Origin: Dichotomicrobium thermohalophilum
GTDB taxonomy: Bacteria; Pseudomonadota; Alphaproteobacteria; Rhizobiales; Rhodomicrobiaceae
Assembly: GCF_003550175.1 (NCBI RefSeq)
Contig: NZ_QXDF01000001.1
Location: 1,450,501-1,514,500, forward strand
Length of the DNA: 64,000 nt
Reading direction: 5' to 3'
In this document: positions 1 to 8,926 of the stretch, piece after piece
Layout: every line of letters starts with the position of its first letter
Numbering within the stretch: the stretch's first letter is position 1
Position numbers and translations under genes: made by a program
Notes under the pieces: model-generated
What the model saw: the letters and a program-made list of their open reading frames with translations, nothing else
The model's database searches: none
What the model was told of the DNA's origin: nothing

Positions 1-2
1 GC

Positions 3-845
3 GAGATCGCCGTGTCGATCTTCGAGGGTGCGCTCAATGAGGCCTATTTTGAAGCGTTCCCGCGCGCGCCGCTGCGCAGCGCCGCCGAGGAGCTGGGGCG
101 CAATGTGCTGCGCCTGTCGGAATCCCAGACCCAGGAGCTTGGCGCACGCATCGACGCTGCGCCTGTCCCCGCAGAGGGCGAGGGTGAAGGTTTCCGGATG
201 CAGCCGGGCATGGAAAAAGTCACCGTGGCCGGCACGGTCGGCGTGGCCAGCGGCGTCTCGTATTATGCCGGCGCGGTCGCGATCCTGTTCCTGCTGTATT
301 CCTCGGTCGTGGGGGCGATCTCGCTTCTGGAGGAAAAGGAATCGGGCCTGTTCGACCGGTTGACTTACGGCCCTGGCGGTACGCGCGCACTCGTCGAAGG
401 CAAGTTCGTCTTTCTGGTTGCGCAGGGCGTCATTCAGGTCACGATCATTTTCCTGGTTGCTTGGCTGGGCTTTGGCGTCGATTTGCCCGGTCACATCCTC
501 GCCTGGGCCGGGACAACGGTGGTGAGCGCGCTCGCGGCGGCGGGACTGGCGCTCGTTTTCGTGCTTCTGTGCCGCAGCAAGCAGCAGGCGCAGACACTGA
601 CCAACATCGTTGTCTTGCTGGTGTCGGCGATTGGCGGGAGCATGGTGCCCCGCTTCCTTATGCCGCAATGGATACAGGATATCGGCTGGTTGACGCCGAA
701 TACCTGGACATTGGAAGCGTATAACGAGATTTTCTGGCGTGCCAGCGGGCTGGATGCTGTCGTTCTGCCATGGGTCGTGCTCGGTGCGACCGGTCTCGTA
801 GCGCTTGTGGCGGCCAACATGCTGGCGCGCAGGCATGCGGGCTGA
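3..845 (+). CDS. ABC-2 type transporter permease (5' end outside window)
   Basis: The reading frame is open from the first complete codon, so the true start lies upstream. The visible 280 residues hold about five hydrophobic segments: one near the middle (YYAGAVAILFLLYSS), two consecutive ones further on, one ending in GGSMVPRFLMP, and a last one before the C-terminal LARRHAG. The motif EEKESGLFDRL after the first segment and the GGSMVP-type loop are typical of ABC-2 permeases (YhaP/NatB-like exporters), which form the membrane channel with a separate ATPase. That ATPase is probably just upstream. The gene ends 16 bases before crtW on the same strand. Substrate unknown; a link to carotenoid export or membrane organisation would be guesswork. 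Confidence 0.8.
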   Translation, partial: EIAVSIFEGALNEAYFEAFPRAPLRSAAEELGRNVLRLSESQTQELGARIDAAPVPAEGEGEGFRMQPGMEKVTVAGTVGVASGVSYYAGAVAILFLLYSSVVGAISLLEEKESGLFDRLTYGPGGTRALVEGKFVFLVAQGVIQVTIIFLVAWLGFGVDLPGHILAWAGTTVVSALAAAGLALVFVLLCRSKQQAQTLTNIVVLLVSAIGGSMVPRFLMPQWIQDIGWLTPNTWTLEAYNEIFWRASGLDAVVLPWVVLGATGLVALVAANMLARRHAG

Positions 846-861
846 CGAGGGAGCTTGAGGA

Positions 862-1641
862 ATGGAACAGGTGATCGCGCAGGTGCGCGAGAGCATCGGC
901 GGGGCGGACAAGGCCCGCACCACCGTCATCGGGCTGAGCCTGGCGGTCGGCGTGATCCTCGCCTGGCTGGCGCTGCACATCTACGCGGTGTTCTTCGTCG
1001 ATCTCGCGGCGATCAACCCTCTATTGACGTTTGCAATCGTCGCGGCGCAGTGCTGGCTTTATGTCGGCATCTTCATCGTCGCGCATGACTGCATGCACGG
1101 TTCGCTGGCGCCGGGGCGGCCAGCGGTCAATCGCTGGTTTGGGCGCGCCTGCCTGTTTCTCTATGCCGGCTTTGATTTCGATACCCTGAAGGCCAAGCAC
1201 CGCGAGCATCACCAACACGCCGGGACCGAGGACGACCCGGACTTCCACGAGGACGATCCCGACTCCTTCTGGGCGTGGTATGTGCGCTTTTTCCGGGAGT
1301 ATTTCTCCGGCCGCGAACTGCTGATCATCCTCGCGGCGGTGGTGGCCTATGTGTGGCTGCTGGGCGCGTCACTCGCCAATATCTGGGTGTTCTGGGCGCT
1401 GCCGGCGATCGTCTCATCGCTGCAGCTTTTCTATTTCGGCACCTATCTGCCGCATCAGCCGGGGCAGGAGCCGTTCGTGGACCGGCACAACAGCCGGACC
1501 AACGATTATCCGCACTGGCTATCGCTGCTGACCTGCTTCCATTTCGGCTATCACCACGAGCATCACCTGTTCCCGTATCTGCCGTGGTGGCGGCTACCTG
1601 CGGCGCATGATGCGCTGCGCCGGGCGGAGGCGCGGGCTTAG
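862..1641 (+). CDS. crtW: Beta-carotene ketolase CrtW
   Basis: The 259-residue integral membrane di-iron oxygenase adds 4-keto groups to beta-ionone rings, giving echinenone and canthaxanthin. Visible evidence is the set of histidine boxes of the fatty-acid-desaturase-like family: HDCMH at 75-79, HREHH at 113-117 and HHEHH at 231-235, with hydrophobic segments between them (about 24-45, 56-73, 150-185). Length matches bacterial CrtW (240-260 residues). It faces crtY-crtB, so the cluster should make ketocarotenoids if CrtI and CrtE exist elsewhere; neither is in the window. A CrtR/CrtZ hydroxylase is less likely because the spacing and the HDCMHG first box fit ketolases better. Confidence 0.93.
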   Translation: MEQVIAQVRESIGGADKARTTVIGLSLAVGVILAWLALHIYAVFFVDLAAINPLLTFAIVAAQCWLYVGIFIVAHDCMHGSLAPGRPAVNRWFGRACLFLYAGFDFDTLKAKHREHHQHAGTEDDPDFHEDDPDSFWAWYVRFFREYFSGRELLIILAAVVAYVWLLGASLANIWVFWALPAIVSSLQLFYFGTYLPHQPGQEPFVDRHNSRTNDYPHWLSLLTCFHFGYHHEHHLFPYLPWWRLPAAHDALRRAEARA

Positions 1642-1660
1642 GTCGCGTTCACGCGCTCGC

Positions 1661-1735
1661 CATTGCGAGATCCGGAGGGGCGAAATAATCCAGCGCCGCG
1701 CACTTTGGCTGGATTGCGTCGCTTGGCTCGCAATG
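1661..1735. repeat. Palindromic intergenic repeat between crtW and crtB
   Basis: The outer arms CATTGCGAG (1661-1669) and CTCGCAATG (1727-1735) are exact inverted copies. Inside them lies a second pair, AATCCAGC (1687-1694) and GCTGGATT (1708-1715). From memory, similar 'cattgcgag ... ctcgcaatg' palindromes are dispersed widely in alphaproteobacterial genomes. It sits between two convergent genes, where it could fold in RNA from either strand and act as a bidirectional terminator, although no T-tract follows. Copy number in this genome cannot be seen from here. Confidence 0.7.
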
Positions 1736-1753
1736 ACCCGCAAGCAGCGGGAT

Positions 1754-2746
1754 TCAGGCGTGCTCGTCGCTTTCGACAAGGCTGGGCTTGGTCCACAGCC
1801 CGTCGCGCGGGCGGACCGGGCGGATGGCTGCGAGCGCGTGGACGCCGAGCGCATCCAGCCCGCCCAAGCCGAGGCTGCCAAGTTTGCGGGCGCGGCTCGT
1901 GCTCACGCGGCGGTCCCAGGCCTGCGGGCCGAGCGCCTGCACGTCCCGGCCGATAGCGCGGTAGATGCGGCTGGCCGCGGCGATGGTCCAGGCCGAGCGC
2001 AGCGGCAGCTCGGCGATCCCCTGTCGTGCCGAAACATAATACGCATCCGCCAGATCGAGCAGGCGTCCGACGATTCCCGCCACTTGCGCGCGATATGCCG
2101 GATCGGCGACCCGGTCCTGCGGCACGCCGGCCTCCGCCAGCCATTCAGCCGGCAGATAGACCCGCCCGTCCTGCGCATCCTCGATCACGTCGCGCGCGAT
2201 GTTGGTGAGCTGAAAGCCAAGGCCCAGATCGCAGGCGCGCAGCAGGGTGGGGCGGTCGCGCACACCCATGATCATCGCCATCATCACGCCGACGACGCCG
2301 GCGACATGATAGCAGTAGTCCAGCGTGTCCTCGATCGTCTCGTAGTGCCGCCCCTCGACATCCATCGCGAAGCCGTCGAGCAACTCCAGCGGATGCCGCG
2401 CCGGGATGTCGTGCTTCGCTGCGACGCGCGCCAGCGCCTCGAACACCGGCTCTTCCGCCTCGCCGTTGAGCGCGGCCTCGGTTTTCTCGCGCAGCTCGGC
2501 CAGACACTGCGCGCAGGCGCTCGCTCCCCCGCCATTCGCGCGAAAGCCGAAGTCCTGCCCGTCGATCCGGTCGTCGCAATAGCGGCACCAGGCATAGAGC
2601 ATGTAGGCGTCGTGGCGCGTCTCGCGCGGAAACAGTTTGGCTGCCGCTGCAAAGCTCTTGGAGCCGCGCTCGATACGCGTCTTGCTTTCGCGGACGATCG
2701 GGTCTCGTGGCATCAGGGTCATGCGGGTCGGGCTCAATGAGGTCAC
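1754..2746 (-). CDS. crtB: Phytoene synthase CrtB
   Basis: Condenses two geranylgeranyl diphosphates head to head into phytoene, the entry step of C40 carotenoid synthesis. The 330-residue protein carries both aspartate-rich substrate/Mg2+ motifs of the squalene/phytoene synthase family: DDRID at 58-62 and NIARDVIEDA beginning at 182, followed by GRVYLP. The N-terminus has alternative starts (Met1, Met9, Met12), and the conserved part begins near residue 15. It lies 18 bases downstream of crtY on the same strand, so the two are probably cotranscribed. Squalene-forming HpnC/HpnD paralogues are the main alternative; the carotenoid neighbours favour CrtB. Confidence 0.92.
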   Translation of the reverse strand: MTSLSPTRMTLMPRDPIVRESKTRIERGSKSFAAAAKLFPRETRHDAYMLYAWCRYCDDRIDGQDFGFRANGGGASACAQCLAELREKTEAALNGEAEEPVFEALARVAAKHDIPARHPLELLDGFAMDVEGRHYETIEDTLDYCYHVAGVVGVMMAMIMGVRDRPTLLRACDLGLGFQLTNIARDVIEDAQDGRVYLPAEWLAEAGVPQDRVADPAYRAQVAGIVGRLLDLADAYYVSARQGIAELPLRSAWTIAAASRIYRAIGRDVQALGPQAWDRRVSTSRARKLGSLGLGGLDALGVHALAAIRPVRPRDGLWTKPSLVESDEHA

Positions 2747-2764
2747 GGGTTCTTTGCCCGCCGT

Positions 2765-3928
2765 TTATGCGTTTTTTGCGGTTGCCGGGTGCGCGACCCA
2801 GATGTTTTGCAACGCTCGGGAGATGGGTACGGGCGGACGCCCGATCAGGATCCGTGCCTTATCCCAAGGTGTAAGGCGGCAGGCATAGAACCGCTCGATC
2901 AGCGGCTCGGGAAGGGTGTAGAAACGCTCCATGACACTGGCGCGCTTGTCCGGTTCGGCGGCGAAGAACAGAAAGCGGTTGAGGACCCGGAAGAAGTCGC
3001 GCTGGCGCCAGGTGGCCATCGAGTAGCGCTTGGCAAGGGCGTGGGCCTGTTCGGTCGTTTTTGGCCGCTTGGCGGCGAGCAGATCGGCAAAGCGCACCGC
3101 GTCGGGCAAAGAATAGCCGGTGGTTGGGTGGAACAGCGCGGCGCGCATACCCGCCCGCGGGATGCCGCCCGAGGATGCCCAGAAGCCGTGAATATCGCCG
3201 GTGAGGACGATGGGCAGAACGCCGCCCTCCTCGCGCACGACTTCAGTGATTTCGAAGCCACGTCGCTGGGCATAGGCGTCGATCTCGGAGGTCAGCATCT
3301 CTCCGTCGAGCTCCGGCCCGTCGCTGTAATAGGTATCCTCGATGAGGATGTGGGTCTCGTCCATCGGCAGGGTGTAGATGAAGCGGTAGCCGTCCTGCTG
3401 CGGCACCGTCGCGTCCATGATGATGGGAACGCTCTGGCCGTGCGGCTTCGCGCAGCGCACCTCGCGCCCAATGAATTTCTGATAGCCGAGCGTCAGGTTG
3501 TCGTCACCCCGCGCACCGCGTCCGTCGATGATGCAGTCGGCCTCGATCGTCTCACCGTTCGCTACGGTAACATGCCGCTCGCCAATCTCTTCGACTTCTC
3601 TGCCGAGCAGGAAACTGTCGCCGAATTCACGCGCGGCCACTTCGGCGAGCTGGTCGGAGGTCGCGGAATGGTATGAGGTACGCAGTTCACGCCGATAGCC
3701 GGGAAAGCGGACCTCCTGGCGCGGCCAGTTGTGCGCGACGAAGGGCTTGAGCCACTGATGCTGCGCGGGCGTCAGGTCTGTGCCGTGGAATGACCAGGTG
3801 TGGTTGCCGCCGATCCGGTTCGCACGCTCGATGATTGCGATCCGCAGGGACGGGTCCGCGTGACGCAGTCGGTAGGCGGCAAGCGTGTTCGCCAGCCCTC
3901 CGCCTGCAAAGACATAATCGTATCGCAA
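2765..3928 (-). CDS. crtY: Lycopene beta-cyclase CrtY
   Basis: Cyclises the ends of lycopene to give beta-carotene, the substrate of CrtW. The N-terminus shows the FAD/NAD-binding fold (YDYVFAGGGLANTLAAYRL), then the family motif GGNHTWSFH. Other supports are RFIYTLPMDETHILIEDTYY in the middle (the conserved cyclase core) and GYSLPDAVRFAD near the C-terminus. The open frame extends upstream to 4033, but those residues are non-conserved. I chose the TTG at 3928 because a GGAG lies 7 bases upstream and it gives 387 residues, the usual CrtY length. First gene of a crtY-crtB unit. The start codon is inferred. Confidence 0.92.
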   Translation of the reverse strand: MRYDYVFAGGGLANTLAAYRLRHADPSLRIAIIERANRIGGNHTWSFHGTDLTPAQHQWLKPFVAHNWPRQEVRFPGYRRELRTSYHSATSDQLAEVAAREFGDSFLLGREVEEIGERHVTVANGETIEADCIIDGRGARGDDNLTLGYQKFIGREVRCAKPHGQSVPIIMDATVPQQDGYRFIYTLPMDETHILIEDTYYSDGPELDGEMLTSEIDAYAQRRGFEITEVVREEGGVLPIVLTGDIHGFWASSGGIPRAGMRAALFHPTTGYSLPDAVRFADLLAAKRPKTTEQAHALAKRYSMATWRQRDFFRVLNRFLFFAAEPDKRASVMERFYTLPEPLIERFYACRLTPWDKARILIGRPPVPISRALQNIWVAHPATAKNA

Positions 3929-4048
3929 AATCCGGCTCCGCCCGCTCGAATTGGGTGTTTTCGCCCATTTAGGTAGGCCGCCTCTGCTGTAGCGCAATGG
4001 CACGGGTTGCGCCAGCGCCGGGGGTAGCACCAAAACGTCCCGGCGGAT

Positions 4049-5080
4049 TTAGGCCAGTTCCGGCTGCGTATCCGGCGTGTCGCGTTCACCGCCGCTGAGT
4101 TCGGGCATATTGCGGTCCATCTGCGGAGAGCGGCCGAAGTATTCGCGGTAGCGTTTGGAAAAATGCGATGCCGAGACGAAGCCGGAGGCTACCGCCACCT
4201 CGATGATCGGCAGGTTTGAGTGGCGCAGCAGACGCCGCGCGCGCTCCAGCCGCACTTCCAGGTAATATCGCGCCGGCGAGCGCCCCAGGTGATGGCGGAA
4301 TAGCCGCTCGATATGGCGGCGCGAAATGCCGGTGGACTGAGAAATCTGAGCCAGCGAGACCGGTTCGGCGATGTTCGCCTCCATGATCTCGATGATGGTG
4401 AGCAGACGCGGGTTCTGGATGCCCAGCCGCGAGCCGATCGGCAGACGCTGGCGGTCATGCGCCGGACGCACCCGGTCCATCAGGCAGACCTCGCAGACGC
4501 GCTCGGCCATCTCTGCACCGAAGCGCAGCCCGATGAAATAGAGCATCATGTCAAGGGCGACAGTTCCGCCGGCGCAGGTGAAGATGTCGTTGTCCACCTC
4601 GAACAGGCTGGACTTCACGTTCACGTCCGGGAAGCGCTCGGCAAAGCTTGGGATCATCTCCCAGTGGATTGCGCAGGTGCGGTCTTCCAGCAGACCTGCC
4701 TCGGCGAGCACCCAGGCGCCCGTGCAAAGCCCGCCGATGCTCACGCCGCGCTTGTGCATCCGCCGCAGCCAACTGAATACCGCGCGATGGTGGAAGTTCT
4801 CGACATCGACCCCTGAGCAGACGATCACCATGCTCGAATCGCTGGGATGGGTGACGTCGTTGAGCACCTGATCGAGAGAGGAATCGACCGTCAACACCAC
4901 GCGGTTACTCGCCTCGACCGGCTTGCCGTCCTCCGAAATCAGCCGCCATTCATAGGCCGTTCGCCCGAGCGCGCGATTGGCCAGGCGCAAAGCCTCGATC
5001 GCCGAAGAAAAGGCGATCATGGAAAAATTGGGGATCAGCAGAAAATGGATCCGTTGACGATCCAACGCGCGAGCTTCCAT
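4049..5080 (-). CDS. GlxA-family AraC/DJ-1 regulator, probable GbdR/SouR-like
   Basis: A 343-residue two-domain transcription factor. Residues about 10-190 form a DJ-1/PfpI (class I glutamine amidotransferase-like) domain with the nucleophile-elbow motif GLCTGAWVLAEAG. Residues about 230-325 form an AraC-type double helix-turn-helix (SLAQISQSTGISRRHIERLF and the second helix VAVASGFVSASHFSKRYREYFG). The ATG at 5080 is chosen over the in-frame GTG at 5098 because GGAGG lies 7 bases before it. In pseudomonads, proteins of this architecture (GbdR, SouR) activate sarcosine and glycine betaine catabolism. Divergence from fhs-soxBDA here supports the same role; inducer identity is inferred. Overlapping carotenoid control is not suggested. 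Confidence 0.85.
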   Translation of the reverse strand: MEARALDRQRIHFLLIPNFSMIAFSSAIEALRLANRALGRTAYEWRLISEDGKPVEASNRVVLTVDSSLDQVLNDVTHPSDSSMVIVCSGVDVENFHHRAVFSWLRRMHKRGVSIGGLCTGAWVLAEAGLLEDRTCAIHWEMIPSFAERFPDVNVKSSLFEVDNDIFTCAGGTVALDMMLYFIGLRFGAEMAERVCEVCLMDRVRPAHDRQRLPIGSRLGIQNPRLLTIIEIMEANIAEPVSLAQISQSTGISRRHIERLFRHHLGRSPARYYLEVRLERARRLLRHSNLPIIEVAVASGFVSASHFSKRYREYFGRSPQMDRNMPELSGGERDTPDTQPELA

Positions 5081-5224
5081 CGCACGCCCTCCAGACACAC
5101 TCGCCTCGCCGAAACGAGCGCCTCAAATTCGCAAGCCCCGTGCCCCGGACATCATGAACGGATGTTCGTGACAGACGAATTAACCTCCGATAATCGCTCA
5201 AAAACATGGCCGCCACAAGAGGAA

Positions 5225-5303
5225 GTGTAATCAAGCTCTTACACACTTCGTTGAGACTCGCTGGAGCCTGTTTTCGGCTCATTTCGGGCAATGTCGCTTT
5301 CGG
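5225..5303. promoter_or_regulatory. Candidate operator region between the AraC-type regulator and fhs-sox
   Basis: The 436-base divergent gap (5081-5516) holds no gene I can support. It does contain a perfect inverted repeat, GTGTAA (5225-5230) and TTACAC (5239-5244) with 8 bases between. Next comes TTTCGG three times in the same orientation at 5272, 5282 and 5298, the last two flanking ATGTCGC. AraC-family regulators usually bind tandem or imperfect repeats, so these are the obvious candidates. No clear -35/-10 pair was seen. The rest of the gap up to the fhs ribosome-binding site (GAGGA, 5503-5507) appears empty. Confidence 0.4.
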
Positions 5304-5516
5304 ACAAGGATGCGCCGACCGTGAACCGCAGTGGTCCGCGTTTGCTCGGCAAGATGCGCTCGCGCGGCATAGAAGACGCACCGATTTCGGCAAAAAAAGG
5401 CCGTTGGCCAGAGCGGAACGGGCGCCATCTGCCAGCCGCGGGCGCCGCCTGCGAAAGACACCGGATTGTTTTAGCCATCAAGCGATTAACCGTCTCGTTC
5501 AACTGAGGAAGCCGCC

Positions 5517-7250
5517 ATGCTGAACCCCGAGGGCAAACCGGAGTCTGCTGCCGAGACTGCCGCACCCGCCAAGAAGCACGGGTCCGACCTGGAGATCGCC
5601 CGGGCTGCCCATCTGCGCCCGATCCGTGATGTCGCAGCGCGGCTCGACGTGCCGGAAGAGGCGCTGTACCCGTTCGGCCATCACATCGGCAAGATCGAGG
5701 ACTGGTATCTCCAGCAGATCGAGGACCGCCCGGACGGCAAGTTGATCCTGGTCACGGCGATCACCCCGACCCCGGCGGGCGAGGGCAAGACGACGATGAC
5801 GATTGGTCTCGGCGACGGGCTGAACCGGATCGGCGCGCGCACGGCGATGTGCATCCGCGAGCCCAGCCTCGGTCCCTGCTTTGGCATGAAGGGCGGCGCG
5901 GCCGGCGGCGGCTATGCCCAGGTCGTCCCGATGGAGACCATCAACCTCCACTTCACCGGCGACTTCCACGCGATCACCGCGGCGCACAACCTGCTCGCCG
6001 CGATGCTCGACAACCACATGCACTGGGGCAACGCGCAGGATATCGATCCGCGCCGCGTGGCCTGGCGCCGTGTGCTCGACATGAACGATCGCGCGCTGCG
6101 CCGCATGGTCATCGGCCTTGGCGGGCCGACGGAAGGCGTGCCGCGCGAGGACGGTTTCGACATCACGGTGGCAAGCGAGGTCATGGCAATCTTCTGCCTG
6201 GCCAAGAACTTCGACGATCTGCACGAGCGCCTGGGCGCGATGGTGATCGGCTATCGCCGCGACAAATCGCCGGTCTACGCGCGCGACATCGAGGCGCCGG
6301 GCGCGATGAGCGTGCTCTTGCAGCAGGCCTTCAACCCGAACCTGGTGCAAACGCTGGAGAACAATCCGGCCTTCGTGCATGGCGGGCCGTTTGCCAATAT
6401 CGCGCATGGCTGCAACACCGTGCGGGCCACGCGCGCGGCGCTCAAGCTGTCGGATTATGTCGTCACCGAAGCCGGCTTCGGCGCGGACCTCGGCGCGGAG
6501 AAGTTCTTCGACATCAAGTGCCGGAAAGCCGGGCTTAACCCGAGCGCGGCCGTCGTCGTCGCGACCGTGCGCGCGCTCAAGATGCATGGCGGCGTGGACA
6601 AGGCCGATCTTGGCAAGCCGAATGTCGAGGCCGTACGCGCCGGCGCGGTCAATCTCGGCCGTCATATCGAGAACTTGCGCAAGTTCGGGGTGCCGCTCGT
6701 GGTTGGCATCAATCGCTTCGGCACTGACACCGAGGAAGAGTTGCAGGCGGTCGTTGATTACTGCGCCGCGCAAGGCGTCGAAGCCTATGTCTGCACGCAT
6801 TGGGCCGATGGCAGCGCGGGCAGCGAGGCGATTGCCGCACGCGTCCGTGAGCTGGCCGACGGCGAGACCACCAGCCGCTTTGCCCCGCTCTACAGCGAGG
6901 AGCTTTCTGTCGAGGACAAGATCCGCAAGATCGCGAGCGAGCTTTACCGGGCGGGCGATGTGGTGCTGTCCGACGCGGCGCGCGCGGAAATCCGCCGGCT
7001 GACCAAGCTGGGCTACGGCAACTTGCCGGTCTGCATGGCGAAAACCCAGTACAGCTTCAGCTCCGATCCGGCTCTGCGCGGCGCGCCGGAGGGCCACACG
7101 CTCGAGGTCCGCGAGGTGCGGCTTTCTGCCGGGGCGGGTTTCATCGTGGTGGTCTGCGGAAGTATCATGACGATGCCGGGCTTGCCCAAGGTTCCGGCCG
7201 CCAATGCCATGTATGTCAACGAAAACGGGCAGATCGAAAACCTGTCCTGA
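5517..7250 (+). CDS. fhs: Formate-tetrahydrofolate ligase
   Basis: Catalyses formate + ATP + THF to 10-formyl-THF, reversibly. The 577-residue protein begins with a 25-residue poor-complexity stretch, then family motifs: [18 protein letters not shown], the phosphate-binding TPAGEGKTT (about residues 85-93), [18 protein letters not shown], and the long [12 protein letters not shown] segment. The C-terminal [15 protein letters not shown]-type ending is present as [13 protein letters not shown]. Family members are usually about 555-560 residues, so only the N-terminal tail is extra. It starts the sox operon, 26 bases before soxB. Sarcosine oxidase yields 5,10-methylene-THF, and Fhs would link that C1 pool with formate and ATP. 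Confidence 0.96.
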   Translation: MLNPEGKPESAAETAAPAKKHGSDLEIARAAHLRPIRDVAARLDVPEEALYPFGHHIGKIEDWYLQQIEDRPDGKLILVTAITPTPAGEGKTTMTIGLGDGLNRIGARTAMCIREPSLGPCFGMKGGAAGGGYAQVVPMETINLHFTGDFHAITAAHNLLAAMLDNHMHWGNAQDIDPRRVAWRRVLDMNDRALRRMVIGLGGPTEGVPREDGFDITVASEVMAIFCLAKNFDDLHERLGAMVIGYRRDKSPVYARDIEAPGAMSVLLQQAFNPNLVQTLENNPAFVHGGPFANIAHGCNTVRATRAALKLSDYVVTEAGFGADLGAEKFFDIKCRKAGLNPSAAVVVATVRALKMHGGVDKADLGKPNVEAVRAGAVNLGRHIENLRKFGVPLVVGINRFGTDTEEELQAVVDYCAAQGVEAYVCTHWADGSAGSEAIAARVRELADGETTSRFAPLYSEELSVEDKIRKIASELYRAGDVVLSDAARAEIRRLTKLGYGNLPVCMAKTQYSFSSDPALRGAPEGHTLEVREVRLSAGAGFIVVVCGSIMTMPGLPKVPAANAMYVNENGQIENLS

Positions 7251-7276
7251 TCGCTGTCGTTTCTGGAGGTGCCGCG

Positions 7277-8530
7277 ATGCGCCAGAAGTATTCCGCCTTT
7301 CGCCTGTTTCGCGAGGGCTTGCGCGGTCACAAGGGCTGGAAACCGGCATGGCGCGACGCCGAGCCGAAGGACCGCTATGACGCGGTGATCATCGGCGGCG
7401 GCGGGCACGGCATGGCAACCGCGTATTATCTCGCCTCCGAGCATGGCATGACCAATATTGCCGTCGTCGAAAAGGGCTGGATCGGCGGCGGCAACGCGGG
7501 GCGCAACACGACGATCATCCGCTCGAACTATCTGTTCGACGAAAGCGCCGCGATCTATGAGCATGCGCTCAAGCTCTGGGAAGGCCTCGACCGCAAGCTC
7601 AACTTCAACATTATGATGAGCCATCGCGGCGTGCTGAACCTGGCGCATGACGATGGCGAGGCGCGCATGCTCAAGCGCCGCGTCGAAGCCAACCGGCTCA
7701 ACGGCATCGACAGCGAGTATCTCGACGCCAAGCAGGTCAAGGAGTTCTGCCCGCCGATCGACATCTCGCCCGATGCCCGTTTCCCGATCATCGGCGCCAC
7801 GCTCCAGCGCCGGGGCGGCGTGAACCGGCACGATGCCGTTGTGTGGGCCTATGCGCGGGCGGCTTCGGCGCTCGGCGTGGACATCATCCAGAACTGCGAG
7901 GTCACAGACATCAAGACCGAGGCCGGCGCGGTCACCGGTATCGAGACGACGCGCGGCACCATCAGGACCCCGCGGGTGGCAAGCGTGACCGCGGGACACA
8001 CCAGCGTCATTGCGCGCATGGCCGGCGTGCGCCTGCCGATCGAGAGCCATCCGCTGCAAGCGCTCGTCTCCGAGCCGATCAAGCCGGTCATGCCTTGCGT
8101 GACGATGTCGAACGCCGTGCATGCCTATTGCAGCCAGTCGGACAAGGGCGAGCTCGTCATCGGCGCGGGCATCGACGCCTACCTGTCCTACACCCAGCGC
8201 GGCGGCATGGACACGATCGAGCACCAGATCTCTGCGCTCCTGTGTATGTTCCCGCAGTTCTCGCGCCTGCGGATGCTGCGCCAGTGGGGCGGCATCGTTG
8301 ATGTGTGCCCCGACGCGAGCCCGATCATCACGAAGACCCCGGTCAAGGGCTTCTACATCAACGGCGGCTGGGGCACCGGCGGCTGGAAAGCGACACCTGG
8401 CTCGGGGCATGTCTTCGCCGATCTTGTCGCCAACGACGAGCCCAACGAAATCGCTGCGCCCTTCACGATGGAGCGCTTCTACTCCGGCGCGCTCGTCGCC
8501 GAGCACGGCGCAGCGGCCGTGGCCCACTAG
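7277..8530 (+). CDS. soxB: Heterotetrameric sarcosine oxidase, beta subunit
   Basis: The catalytic FAD subunit that oxidises sarcosine to the imine. The 417 residues open with FRLFREGLRGHKGW, then the dinucleotide-binding VIIGGGGHGMATAYYL and the family signature GGGNAGRNTTIIRSNYL. His185 in GVNRHDAV corresponds to the position where the covalent FMN is attached in characterised tetrameric enzymes (family knowledge). The C-terminal NGGWGTGGWKATPGSG is also typical. Soluble monomeric sarcosine oxidases lack this layout, and the neighbouring soxD and soxA confirm the multisubunit form. ATG start with GGAGG 6 bases upstream; soxD follows after 18 bases. Confidence 0.96.
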   Translation: MRQKYSAFRLFREGLRGHKGWKPAWRDAEPKDRYDAVIIGGGGHGMATAYYLASEHGMTNIAVVEKGWIGGGNAGRNTTIIRSNYLFDESAAIYEHALKLWEGLDRKLNFNIMMSHRGVLNLAHDDGEARMLKRRVEANRLNGIDSEYLDAKQVKEFCPPIDISPDARFPIIGATLQRRGGVNRHDAVVWAYARAASALGVDIIQNCEVTDIKTEAGAVTGIETTRGTIRTPRVASVTAGHTSVIARMAGVRLPIESHPLQALVSEPIKPVMPCVTMSNAVHAYCSQSDKGELVIGAGIDAYLSYTQRGGMDTIEHQISALLCMFPQFSRLRMLRQWGGIVDVCPDASPIITKTPVKGFYINGGWGTGGWKATPGSGHVFADLVANDEPNEIAAPFTMERFYSGALVAEHGAAAVAH

Positions 8531-8548
8531 GCGTCTGGGAGGACGAGC

Positions 8549-8926
8549 ATGTTCATCATCGAATGCCCGTACTGCGGCCCGCGCGATCAAAGCGAATTCT
8601 CCTACGGCGGCCAGGCGCATATCTCGCGGCCGACCAATAGCGAAGCGTTGAGTGATCAGGAATGGGCGGAGTTCGTGTTCATCCGGGACAACCCCAAGGG
8701 CCTGTTCGCCGAGCGCTGGAACCACGCTGCAGGCTGCCGCAAGTTTTTCAACTGCCTGCGCGACACGGCTACGGACAAGATTTACGCCATCTACAAGATG
8801 GGCGAGACGCCACCGCAGATCGACGCGCCGGAACTGAAGACACCATCGGGTGAGCCGGCCTTCGGCTCCGGCAACGACGGGACGAAGGTCGCGGTGGACC
8901 AGACCGCCGGAAAGGAAAGCGCATGA
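8549..8926 (+). CDS. soxD: Sarcosine oxidase, delta subunit
   Basis: Small zinc-binding structural subunit. The N-terminal MFIIECPYCGPRDQSEF carries the CPYCG pair; the remaining zinc ligands are expected from the GCRKFFN region and nearby His. The motifs WRDYVF-like WAEFVFIRDNPKG and ERWNHAAGCRKFFNCLRDT are the family core. Most SoxD proteins are about 90-100 residues. This one has 125, with an added hydrophilic tail of about 30 residues (from APELKTPSG on) whose role is unknown. Its stop overlaps the soxA start by four bases (ATGA), which implies translational coupling and fixes the soxA start. Confidence 0.94.
   Translation: MFIIECPYCGPRDQSEFSYGGQAHISRPTNSEALSDQEWAEFVFIRDNPKGLFAERWNHAAGCRKFFNCLRDTATDKIYAIYKMGETPPQIDAPELKTPSGEPAFGSGNDGTKVAVDQTAGKESA

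Noticed and set aside
5499-7349. A 616-residue open frame antisense to fhs
   Set aside because: High-GC third-position bias leaves antisense frames open. Its composition (Arg, Ala, His, Asp) is that of a shadow, and fhs matches its family fully.
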